From positions 1-19,038 of the forward strand of contig DASTCG010000051.1 in assembly GCA_035711385.1 (NCBI GenBank): DNA of 19,038 nt, written 5' to 3'. The notes under the pieces are model-generated. The model was not told the origin of the DNA. It made no database searches and was given only the letters and a program-made list of their open reading frames with translations. Origin of the DNA: JACDAN01 sp035711385 (lineage in GTDB: Bacteria; Actinomycetota; Thermoleophilia; Gaiellales; Gaiellaceae). Position numbers and translations under genes: made by a program. This document shows, one piece after another, positions 1-5,973 of this stretch (the first letter of the stretch is position 1; the number at the start of each line of letters is the position of its first letter).

Positions 1-134
1 GGGTTTCTCCCCGTCGCAAGAACGAAGTAGTCGGTGTAGGCGGTGACGGGCCGCAGGTCGAGGATCACGATGTCCTCCGCCAGCTTCTCCTGCGCGAGAG
101 CGGCGATGCGGCGGGCTTGTTCGAGTGAGCTCAG
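1..134 (-). CDS. rsfS: Ribosomal silencing factor RsfS, N-terminal part (runs off window)
   Basis: Only the first ~44 residues lie in the window; the gene continues past base 1. The visible part reads SSLEQARRIAALAQEKLAED, followed by IVILDLRP and TDYFVLATGRN, the characteristic N-terminus of the RsfS/Iojap family. RsfS binds ribosomal protein L14 and blocks subunit joining during starvation (family knowledge). No ATG, GTG or TTG is in frame near the expected start. The family alignment points to a CTG at 134-132, with a purine-rich AAGGGA about 12 nt upstream; a second in-frame CTG lies at 167-165. The start lies 25 nt beyond the nadD stop, so the two genes are probably cotranscribed. Identity is secure; the start codon is uncertain. 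Confidence 0.88.
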   Translation of the reverse strand, partial: MSSLEQARRIAALAQEKLAEDIVILDLRPVTAYTDYFVLATGRN

Positions 135-159
135 TGTCGGACCGGATCCCTTCGGGTTC

Positions 160-717
160 TCATGCAGTGTAGCCGGGGCTCGAGGAACGCACCGAGTCGC
201 GGTAGAGCCCGAGCCGCTCGATCTCGCGAGCGACCGCTGCCGGCACGAGATGGTCGACGGGCTCGCCGGCTGCGACGAGCTCCCGGATCTCACTCGAGGA
301 GATCGGGCGCTCGTCGATCTCGAGCACCTCCACGCCTCCTTCCGGCTCGGGGTGGCCCGGCCGGGCGCCGACGGCGATGCGGGCCAGCCGTCGCACCTCC
401 TCGGGCTCCTTCCAGCTTTCGAAGTGCTCCCACTCGTCCCCGCCGAGGACGAAATACGGTCTCTCGAGGCCGGCGTCCCGCAAGAAGTCGACGGTGAAGG
501 CGTGGTCGTCGAGCCGGACCTCGCCGAACCGGCCGAAGGCGAGCTCCGCAAGCCGCAGGCGGGCCGCGGGATCCGCCACGACGCCTTTGTGACCCGGCCG
601 GCGGGCGACGAGCACGAGGAGCCGGTCCGCGCCGAGCTGGTCCCTCGCGCCCTCCGCGAGCGCGACGTGTCCCAGATGCGGCGGGTCGAAGACGCCCCCG
701 AGGATCGCGACCGTCAC
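160..717 (-). CDS. nadD: Nicotinate-nucleotide adenylyltransferase NadD
   Basis: A 185-aa protein that adenylates nicotinate mononucleotide to deamido-NAD in NAD biosynthesis. The nucleotidyltransferase signature GGVFDPPHLGHV is at residues 7-18, with the catalytic H14 and H17. The C-terminal PISSSEIR at 138-145 matches the family's ISSTxIR phosphate-binding motif. The length is slightly below the usual 190-215. The GTG start (717) shares GTGA with the stop of obg, a 4-nt overlap implying coupled translation. A longer open frame upstream of 717 lies wholly over obg in another frame and is not part of this protein. In Streptomyces proB and proA commonly sit between obg and nadD; they are absent here. 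Confidence 0.95.
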   Translation of the reverse strand: MTVAILGGVFDPPHLGHVALAEGARDQLGADRLLVLVARRPGHKGVVADPAARLRLAELAFGRFGEVRLDDHAFTVDFLRDAGLERPYFVLGGDEWEHFESWKEPEEVRRLARIAVGARPGHPEPEGGVEVLEIDERPISSSEIRELVAAGEPVDHLVPAAVAREIERLGLYRDSVRSSSPGYTA

Positions 718-1904
718 GAGAGGGTCAGGGTCTCGCCGTCGACCTCGACCTCGGCGCCGGTCCTGGCGCCGGCGGCGCGGAGCGCGGCCTCGAGCTCGTC
801 CGGCGGCGGCGTCGAACCCGTTACGCGGTAGCCGCGGTCGGTGCGAAGGATCCGGAATGCTCGGTGAGCCTCCGGCCGGGGGCGATAGACGAGGAACTCC
901 ACGAGGCCGTCTTCGGCGGGCTCCTCCGGCTCGGGTGCGGAAGGGCAGAGCTCGAACAGCGCGTTCACGAGCTCGTCGATGCCCTCTCCGGTCACGGCCG
1001 ACGTTCGGACGACTCGGAGGACGCGCTCGTCGACTGTTGCGAAGTCCACGTCCCCCGCCACGTCCACCTTGTTCAGCGCGACGATCTGGGGCAGCCGGTC
1101 GAGCCCCGCACCGTAGGCCGACAGCTCCATGTCGATCAGCCCGAAGCGCTCTGCGGGGTCGCCCTCGGAGGCATCGATCACGTGGACGAGGAGCCGCGCG
1201 CGCTCGAGGTGGGCGAGGAACTCGTGGCCCAGCCCGACACCCTCGCTGGCCCCCTCGATCAGGCCGGGCACGTCGGCGACCGTCAGCTGACGGCCACTCG
1301 GCGACTCCACGGTCCCGAGTACGGGTGCAAGCGTCGTGAACGGATACTCGGCGACCTTCGGCTTCGCATTCGAGATCCGTCGGAGCAGCGACGACTTGCC
1401 GGCGTTCGGCAGGCCGACGAGGGCCGCGTCGGCCATGAGCTTCAAACGGAGGTCGAGCTCCAGCTCCTCGCCGGGCATCCCCACCTCGGCGAAACGCGGC
1501 GCGCGCCGCGTCGGGGTCGCGAAGCGCTTGTTTCCGCGCCCGCCGGGCCCGCCCCGCGCGGCGACCACGCGCGAGCCACGTCCGGCGAGGTCGGCGACCA
1601 GCTCCCCCTCGTCCGAGAAGACCTGCGTGCCGACCGGGACGCGGAGCCCGACGTCCTCTCCGTCTCGCCCGTGCTTGTTGGCCCCCCGTCCGGGCCCGCC
1701 GGCCCCGGCCCGAAACAGTCTCCGGCCCTGGAAGAACGAGAGGTCGCGAAGGTCGGGGTCGACCTCGAGCACGACGTCTCCCCCGCGCCCACCGTCGCCG
1801 CCGTCCGGGCCGCCCTTCGGCACGTACTTCTCGCGCCGGAAGCTGAGACCGCCGTGCCCGCCGCGCCCCGCCTCGAGTCGAATCCTGGCCCGGTCGTGGA
1901 ACAC
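714..1904 (-). CDS. obg: Ribosome-assembly GTPase Obg (CgtA)
   Basis: A 396-aa GTPase of late 50S assembly and stress response. It has the glycine-rich Obg fold at residues 1-157, including FRREKYVPKGGPDGGDGGRG. The G domain follows: G1 GLPNAGKS 164-171, G2 around FTT 189-191, G3 DVPG 211-214, G4 NKVD 278-281, G5 TSA 301-303. The C-terminal OCT-like region (about 335-396) is short: the strand RILRTDRGYRVTGS is followed almost directly by the closing ELEAALRAAGA and the final strands, so the middle helical part of a usual OCT domain seems missing. The GTG start (1904) is chosen because MFHDRARI aligns with the family N-terminus. There is no good Shine-Dalgarno, but a TAGCGT lies 6 nt upstream. 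Confidence 0.96.
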   Translation of the reverse strand: MFHDRARIRLEAGRGGHGGLSFRREKYVPKGGPDGGDGGRGGDVVLEVDPDLRDLSFFQGRRLFRAGAGGPGRGANKHGRDGEDVGLRVPVGTQVFSDEGELVADLAGRGSRVVAARGGPGGRGNKRFATPTRRAPRFAEVGMPGEELELDLRLKLMADAALVGLPNAGKSSLLRRISNAKPKVAEYPFTTLAPVLGTVESPSGRQLTVADVPGLIEGASEGVGLGHEFLAHLERARLLVHVIDASEGDPAERFGLIDMELSAYGAGLDRLPQIVALNKVDVAGDVDFATVDERVLRVVRTSAVTGEGIDELVNALFELCPSAPEPEEPAEDGLVEFLVYRPRPEAHRAFRILRTDRGYRVTGSTPPPDELEAALRAAGARTGAEVEVDGETLTLS

Positions 1905-1910
1905 GGACGC

Positions 1911-1916
1911 ACGCTA
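1911..1916 (-). promoter_or_regulatory. obg: Possible -10 element (TAGCGT) for leaderless obg
   Basis: The hexamer TAGCGT fits the actinobacterial TANNNT pattern and ends 6 nt before the GTG start of obg. Transcription starting about 6-7 nt downstream would give a leaderless mRNA. No clear -35 is visible. obg otherwise lacks an obvious promoter, because the old pseudogene and a hairpin separate it from rpmA. Inference only. Confidence 0.3.
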
Positions 1917-1942
1917 CCGCCTCGGTGGTACGGCGAACCGCC

Positions 1943-2330
1943 GTGAATATCGGGATCTTTATCTTTGACGGCGTCGAGGAGCTCGACTTTCGCCGGCCTA
2001 CGAGGTCCTGACACAGTGGGCCCGGCAGGTTGCCGACGAGCGCGAGATCTCGGTCTTCACGGTCGCGGCCTCCGGCGACCCAGTCACCTGCTCGCACGGG
2101 CTCCGGGTGATCCCGGAGCACGCTGGAGCGAGGCGCCGCCCCTGGACGTGCTGCTCTTCCCCGGCGGGAGGGTGAACCTGTTCGTCGAGGACGAGACGAC
2201 CCTGAGCTGGGTTCGCGCGACGCCGGCGCGCTGATGACGCGTCTGCACCGGCGCCCACGTCTACGCCCGTGCCGTCGTCCTCGAGAACCTTCCCGCGACC
2301 ACGTGGTTCGGCGCCCTCGACTCGGCGTAA
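1943..2330 (+). pseudogene. Degraded DJ-1/PfpI (ThiJ) family gene, at least four frameshifts
   Basis: Translation in shifting frames rebuilds a DJ-1/PfpI-family protein. Frame 1 (from GTG 1943) reads VNIGIFIFDGVEELDF. Frame 2 (from about 1999) reads YEVLTQWARQV and later GLRVIPEHA. Frame 3 (from 2124) reads WSEAPPLDVLLFPGG and VEDETTLSWVR. Frame 4 (about 2219-2239) reads DAGALMT. Frame 5 (2241 to the TAA at 2328-2330) reads VCTGAHVYARA and ATTWFGALDSA. The nucleophile-elbow Cys (codon 2244-2246) is still present. Breaks fall near 1991-1998, 2123, 2215-2218 and 2240, and the normal C-terminal third is missing. Family members include glyoxalase-, protease- and isonitrile-hydratase-like enzymes; the original substrate cannot be told. 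It is the only plus-strand gene here and it splits rpmA from obg. Confidence 0.85.
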
Positions 2331-2337
2331 GCGGCCT

Positions 2338-2360
2338 GGCGGCACAGCCGCTGTGCCGCC
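2338..2360 (-). terminator. Perfect 10-bp hairpin downstream of rpmA (terminator-like)
   Basis: GGCGGCACAG, a 3-nt loop, then CTGTGCCGCC form a perfect inverted repeat. It starts 10 nt past the rpmA stop and 7 nt past the end of the plus-strand pseudogene, so it could serve both convergent units. No T-run follows on either strand, so it may be a U-less actinobacterial terminator or an mRNA 3'-end stabiliser. Confidence 0.6.
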
Positions 2361-2370
2361 CGGAACCCTC

Positions 2371-2628
2371 CTAGCCCTGGGGCTCGCCGACCACGACGGT
2401 GCGCCGCTCGCCGCTACGCCTGAACTCGACGCGGCCGTCACGCGTCGCGAAGATCGTGTCGTCGCGGCCGAGGCCCGCACCGGGGCCGGGCCGGAAGCGC
2501 GTGCCGCGCTGACGGACGACGATCATCCCGGCCTTCACGTCCTGGCCGTCGAAGATCTTCACGCCAAGCCGCTTCGACTCGGAGTCGCGGCCGTTGCGTG
2601 AAGACCCGAGTCCCTTCTTGTGCGCCAT
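2371..2628 (-). CDS. rpmA: 50S ribosomal protein L27
   Basis: An 85-aa protein with the canonical L27 start MAHKKGLGSSRNGRDSESKR, then VKAGMIVVRQRGTRF and GRDDTIFA. Its flexible N-terminus reaches the peptidyl-transferase centre of the 50S subunit (family knowledge). It lacks the Firmicutes-type N-terminal extension that is cleaved by Prp. The ATG directly abuts the rplU stop with no spacer (TAG then ATG), so it is translated together with L21. A strong hairpin follows the stop. Confidence 0.98.
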   Translation of the reverse strand: MAHKKGLGSSRNGRDSESKRLGVKIFDGQDVKAGMIVVRQRGTRFRPGPGAGLGRDDTIFATRDGRVEFRRSGERRTVVVGEPQG

Positions 2629-2994
2629 CTAGCTGCCTTCCTTCTTCTTCGTGGTCGTCCTGCTGCGCGACGTCGAGCTCGAGCGCGTGCTCTGCTTGGC
2701 GCCGATCGACTCGATCTGGATCTGCGTGAGGCTCGAGCGGAAGCCCGTGTGGCGCCGGTAGCCGGTGCGCTTGCGGTATTTGCCGATCCGGACCTTGTCG
2801 CCCTTCACGTGGGCCAGCACCTTCGCGGTGACGGTGCCCTTCGGCGAGAGCTCGGCCTTGCCGTCGCCGCCCTCGAAGATCACCTCGGGCTTGAAGGTCG
2901 TGTTCTCGTCGACTGAGAGCCGGTCCACGAGGAGCTTCTCGCCCTCGCGGACGACGTACTGCTTCCCACCGAGCTTGATGATCGCGTAACTCAT
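2629..2994 (-). CDS. rplU: 50S ribosomal protein L21
   Basis: A 121-aa L21. It shows MSYAIIKLGGKQYVVREGEK at the N-terminus and the rRNA-binding basic stretch KVRIGKYRKRTGYRRHTGFR around residues 67-86. The family is usually about 103 aa; here a low-complexity Ser/Thr/Arg/Lys tail (about 103-121, ending TTTKKKEGS) is added. The ATG start is preceded by CTTTTCT rather than a Shine-Dalgarno, and by a small GC hairpin after the rng stop. L21 and L27 are an almost universal bacterial gene pair, and the preceding RNase E/G is usual in actinobacteria. Confidence 0.98.
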   Translation of the reverse strand: MSYAIIKLGGKQYVVREGEKLLVDRLSVDENTTFKPEVIFEGGDGKAELSPKGTVTAKVLAHVKGDKVRIGKYRKRTGYRRHTGFRSSLTQIQIESIGAKQSTRSSSTSRSRTTTKKKEGS

Positions 2995-3029
2995 AGAAAA
3001 GGCCGGGGTCGCCGGCTGATCTCAGTCTA
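2995..3029 (-). promoter_or_regulatory. rplU leader: TAGACT hexamer plus GC hairpin and U-run
   Basis: On the minus strand TAGACT (3029-3024, overlapping the rng stop) precedes a hairpin GCCGG/CCGGC (3016-3002, 5-nt loop). CTTTTCT then runs to the rplU ATG. It could be a weak rng terminator, a promoter for rplU-rpmA, or an autoregulatory ribosomal-protein leader. The stem is only 5 bp, so this is tentative. Confidence 0.35.
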
Positions 3030-5604
3030 CCAGCGGTTTCTCCGCCTCTTCGGACTCGCCCGGCGTCTTTCCTTCTGCGCCCGCACCGTTCGTCTGCGCG
3101 GCCGGCTTCCGGCGCCGTCGCCCTCCACGCGTTCCGCGGCGGGTCCGCTTCTTCGGCTTGGGCGCCTCGCCGTCGGCCGTCTCCTCGCCCGCCGCCTCGA
3201 CGGGCTCCTCCTGGCCGAGCGACGGCTCGGGAACGTGGATCAGGACCGGCGACTCCGCCGGCCGCCCGTTCGTTTCGTTCTGATCGGCGGGCGGAGCGCC
3301 GTTCTCGGCCGTCACCTCGGCGGGCTTCTTCTTCCGCCTCCGGCCTCCGCGCGAGCCGCGGCGCGTGCGCTTCTTCGGGCGGGGAGCCCCTTCGGCCGCA
3401 TCCTCCTCGGTCGCCGCCTGCTCCTGTTCCTCCTCCGGCTCCGCGAGCGCCTCCGCTTCGGGCTGCTCGGGTTCCTCGACCTCGGGCTGATCGACCTTGG
3501 GCGCCTCGAGCTTCGCGACCTTGCTTCGGCGGGCGCGGGTCGGCTTCTCCGCCAGCGCCTCGGCCGTGATCGGCGGCTGGGCAACCCCGGCGCGGTCGAC
3601 GGGCTCCGCGTACACCGAGCCGTCCAGCACCCGATTGACGTGGATCTTGACGCGCTTCCCGACGAGGGCGGCGCCGTCGGCGACCGCGATCTCGATGCCG
3701 TCGCGCTTCGCAATTCCGGCGGCGGGGTCGTGCAGGCCGACCTCTACGAGCTTGACCTCGAGCTCCTGGCCCTCCTCGACGGGCGCCTCCGGCTGCAGCT
3801 TGGCGAGCGAGCCGCGGTCGACGACCTCGAAGTGCTCTGGCGGCGCGCCCTCCTTCGGCACCAGGAAGAACCTGCGCCGGGTGCGCTCCTCGATCGCCCT
3901 CAGGCGCTCGGCGCCCGGCCCGATGAGCACGGCGGCGACATGGGGGTTCAGCTCGACGCGGTAGGCGGCTGTCCGAGAGCCGGCAGCAAGGGCCCGCAGC
4001 CTGCGCTCGGCCTCGACGGCGGCGGAGATCTCCGAGAACACGATGCCGTCGCCTGCGCAGGTGGGGCAACGCTTCGTGAGGATCTCGCGCGGACCGTGCG
4101 AGACGTTCTGGCGCGTCATCTCGACGAGCCCGAGCGGAGAGATCTCGACGACGTAGGTCTTCGTCCGGTCGCGCTCGAGCTCCGTCTTCAGCGCCTCCTC
4201 GACCGCCTCGCGGTTCTTCGGGTTCGCCATGTCGATGAAGTCGATGACGATGATCCCGCCGATGTCCCGGAGCCGGAGCTGGCGGACGACCTCCTTGACG
4301 GCCTCGAGGTTGTTCTTCGTGATCGTGTCCTCGAGCCTGCTGCTCGAGGAGCGCGAGCGCGAGCCCACGAACCGGCCGGTGTTGACGTCGATGACGGTGA
4401 ACGCCTCGGCGTAGTCGAAGACGAGATAGCCGCCGGACGGGAGGTCGACCCGGCGCGACAGCGTCGACCGGATCTCCTCCTCGACGCCGAAGTCCTCGAA
4501 CAGCGCGGTCTTGCCCTTGTGCTTGTGCACCTTCTCGGCCATATGCGGCGAGGTCTTCTTCAGGTAGCCGACGACGCGCTTGTAGGTGAGGTCGTGGTCG
4601 ATCACCGCCTGCTCGAAGTCGTTCGTGAAGAGGTCACGGACGACTCGGAGCGGCAGCTCGGCCTCCTGGTAGACGAGCGCCGGCGCCTCCGCGGCCGTGG
4701 CCCGCTTCTGGATCTCCTTCCAGAGGCGCTGCAGGAAGTCGATGTCGCGCTCGATGTCCTCCGGGGAGGCACCCTCGGCCGCGGTCCGGACGATCATGCT
4801 GCCCGCCTTCGGGGCGACGGACTTGAGGATGTCGCGGAGCCTGCTCCGTTCCTCGTCCGGGAGCCGGCGCGAGACGCCGAAGCCCTCCCCGCTCGGGACG
4901 TAGACCACGAAGCGCCCGGGCAGCGAGATCTCGGTGGTGAGCCGCGCGCCTTTCGACTTCATCGGGTCCTTGACCGCCTGCACCAGGATCTCTTCTCCGC
5001 GGCTCAGGAGGTCCTGGATCTTCCGCCCGTGCCTCCGGCCCTCCAGCTCCGGCGTGACGATCTCGTCGACGTACAGGAAGCCGTTCTTCTCGAGACCGAT
5101 CTCGACGAACGCGGCCTCCATCCCCGGCAGGACGTTGTCGACCGTCCCTTTGTAGATGTTCCCCGCGATCGAACGGCTCTCGGGCCGCTCGAGGTAGACC
5201 TCGGCGACCTGGTCGTCCTCGAGGATCGCGACCCGCTGCTCCGCCACGTCGACGGAGACCACGAGCTCGCGCTTCGCGGGCGGCGGTAGAGCGCGGGGCG
5301 TCGCCGTCCGGCGGCGCGTCGGGCGCGGCCGCGAGTCGCGCGGCTTCCGCTCCGGCTTCTTCTCTGCCTTCGTCTTCGCCGCCGCCTTCTCGGGCTTCTC
5401 GGGTGCGGCCTCGGCGCGCTCGCCCGTCTTCCGGCGTCCTTTGCCGCCGCGGCTTCCGCGCCGGCGGCGGCGAGTGGCGGTCGATGTCGCTGTGTCTGCG
5501 GCCGCTTCGGGGGCCGGAGGCTCTACAGGGGTAGCGGGTTCTGCCTGCTCCTGGGCAGGCACGGCTTCACGTTCTGTCGGCTTGCGCCGAAACCATCGCA
5601 GCAA
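3022..5604 (-). CDS. rng: Ribonuclease E/G family endoribonuclease
   Basis: An 860-aa Rne/Rng protein that cleaves single-stranded RNA in rRNA maturation and mRNA decay. The S1-like segment SIAGNIYKGTVDNVLPGMEA begins at 145. The two metal-binding aspartates lie in FTVIDVNTG (D406) and IIVIDFIDM (D455). The Zn-link CPTC is at 513-516. A TRAM-like domain (about 609-667) follows the catalytic core. Both tails are disordered and charged and carry three arginine-rich boxes: RRRRRGSRGGKGRRK (45-59), KKRTRRGSRGGRRRKKK (744-760) and KKRTRRGTRGGRRRRK (818-833). The TTG start at 5604 is chosen because AAGGAG lies 7 nt upstream; an open frame continues to 5787 but encodes unlikely sequence. Whether it is closer to E or G in function is not decidable here. 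Confidence 0.95.
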   Translation of the reverse strand: MLRWFRRKPTEREAVPAQEQAEPATPVEPPAPEAAADTATSTATRRRRRGSRGGKGRRKTGERAEAAPEKPEKAAAKTKAEKKPERKPRDSRPRPTRRRTATPRALPPPAKRELVVSVDVAEQRVAILEDDQVAEVYLERPESRSIAGNIYKGTVDNVLPGMEAAFVEIGLEKNGFLYVDEIVTPELEGRRHGRKIQDLLSRGEEILVQAVKDPMKSKGARLTTEISLPGRFVVYVPSGEGFGVSRRLPDEERSRLRDILKSVAPKAGSMIVRTAAEGASPEDIERDIDFLQRLWKEIQKRATAAEAPALVYQEAELPLRVVRDLFTNDFEQAVIDHDLTYKRVVGYLKKTSPHMAEKVHKHKGKTALFEDFGVEEEIRSTLSRRVDLPSGGYLVFDYAEAFTVIDVNTGRFVGSRSRSSSSRLEDTITKNNLEAVKEVVRQLRLRDIGGIIVIDFIDMANPKNREAVEEALKTELERDRTKTYVVEISPLGLVEMTRQNVSHGPREILTKRCPTCAGDGIVFSEISAAVEAERRLRALAAGSRTAAYRVELNPHVAAVLIGPGAERLRAIEERTRRRFFLVPKEGAPPEHFEVVDRGSLAKLQPEAPVEEGQELEVKLVEVGLHDPAAGIAKRDGIEIAVADGAALVGKRVKIHVNRVLDGSVYAEPVDRAGVAQPPITAEALAEKPTRARRSKVAKLEAPKVDQPEVEEPEQPEAEALAEPEEEQEQAATEEDAAEGAPRPKKRTRRGSRGGRRRKKKPAEVTAENGAPPADQNETNGRPAESPVLIHVPEPSLGQEEPVEAAGEETADGEAPKPKKRTRRGTRGGRRRRKPAAQTNGAGAEGKTPGESEEAEKPLVD

Positions 5605-5611
5605 GTGAAAG

Positions 5612-5617
5612 CTCCTT
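5612..5617 (-). promoter_or_regulatory. Shine-Dalgarno AAGGAG deciding the TTG start of rng
   Basis: AAGGAG is followed by 7 nt and then TTG (5604-5602). It is one of the clearest ribosome-binding sites in the window and rules for this start over the longer open frame. Confidence 0.8.
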
Positions 5618-5673
5618 CGGGATGTCGCGCGCGCAAAGACCTGCACCGGAGTCCGGGCGCTTCGCGCGCTGCG

Positions 5674-5702
5674 AGATTGACAGTTCGCATATCTGCTGCC
5701 AA
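5674..5702 (-). promoter_or_regulatory. Candidate rng promoter (TTGGCA-N17-CAATCT)
   Basis: In the 133-nt spacer between the 64-aa gene and rng, TTGGCA (5702-5697) is 5/6 to the -35 consensus. It is spaced 17 nt from CAATCT (5679-5674), which has an upstream TG like an extended -10. The -10 itself matches weakly. A leader of about 60 nt would result. Confidence 0.35.
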
Positions 5703-5737
5703 GGCTAGCAGCAGCGGTTTTCCAAGCAGGAAAAGCC

Positions 5738-5932
5738 TCAGGCCGCCGCGGCCGGCCGGAGCTTCGCCCGCCTCGTCCTGATTGCACGGAGCCGCTGCGT
5801 GAGACGGGCCCAGGCCCACGGCTCGACCTCGCCGTAGCGGGCGGCGGTCTGCGCCCGCGTCGCCGCCAGGTACTCGAACCAGGCGTCGGCCTCCTCGATC
5901 AGCAGCAGCTCCTCGGCGTGTCGCTTGTCCAT
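5738..5932 (-). CDS. Small uncharacterised charged protein (64 aa)
   Basis: I do not recognise a family. The 64-residue product starts MDKRHAEELLLIEEADAWFE. It is acidic and helical-looking in the first half, Trp-rich in the middle (W18, W39, W41), and strongly basic near the end (RLRAIRTRRAKLR, 48-60) before an alanine tail. No signal peptide or membrane segment is visible. It lies 41 nt after rodA and 133 nt before rng, where streptomycetes often carry other genes. There is no Shine-Dalgarno, but TACGAT ends 7 nt before the ATG. The composition and high-GC codon use look coding, and no other reading of this stretch is better. A role with RNase E/G or the elongasome would be a guess from position only. 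Confidence 0.7.
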   Translation of the reverse strand: MDKRHAEELLLIEEADAWFEYLAATRAQTAARYGEVEPWAWARLTQRLRAIRTRRAKLRPAAAA

Positions 5933-5939
5933 GCGCGAG

Positions 5940-5945
5940 ATCGTA
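5940..5945 (-). promoter_or_regulatory. Possible -10 element (TACGAT) for the 64-aa gene
   Basis: TACGAT (4/6 to TATAAT, fits TANNNT) ends 7 nt upstream of the ATG at 5932, where no Shine-Dalgarno is present. This is the geometry of a leaderless actinobacterial mRNA. No -35 was recognised. Confidence 0.3.
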
Positions 5946-5973
5946 GGACCCCGCCCGGACGGACCACCGGCAC

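Noticed and set aside
3235..5289. A 684-codon open frame on the plus strand opposite the RNase E/G gene
   Set aside because: It is an antisense shadow made by high-GC codon bias; its translation is a low-complexity D/R/L-rich string with no family signature, while the minus strand encodes a clear RNase E/G.
5708..5732. Short inverted repeat TTTTCC/GGAAAA between the 64-aa gene and rng, considered as a terminator
   Set aside because: The stem is only six mostly A/T pairs and no U-run follows, so it is too weak to call.
5605..5787. N-terminal extension of the RNase E/G frame by 61 codons
   Set aside because: The extension has no family similarity and covers the spacer with the candidate promoter; the TTG at 5604 has a strong Shine-Dalgarno.
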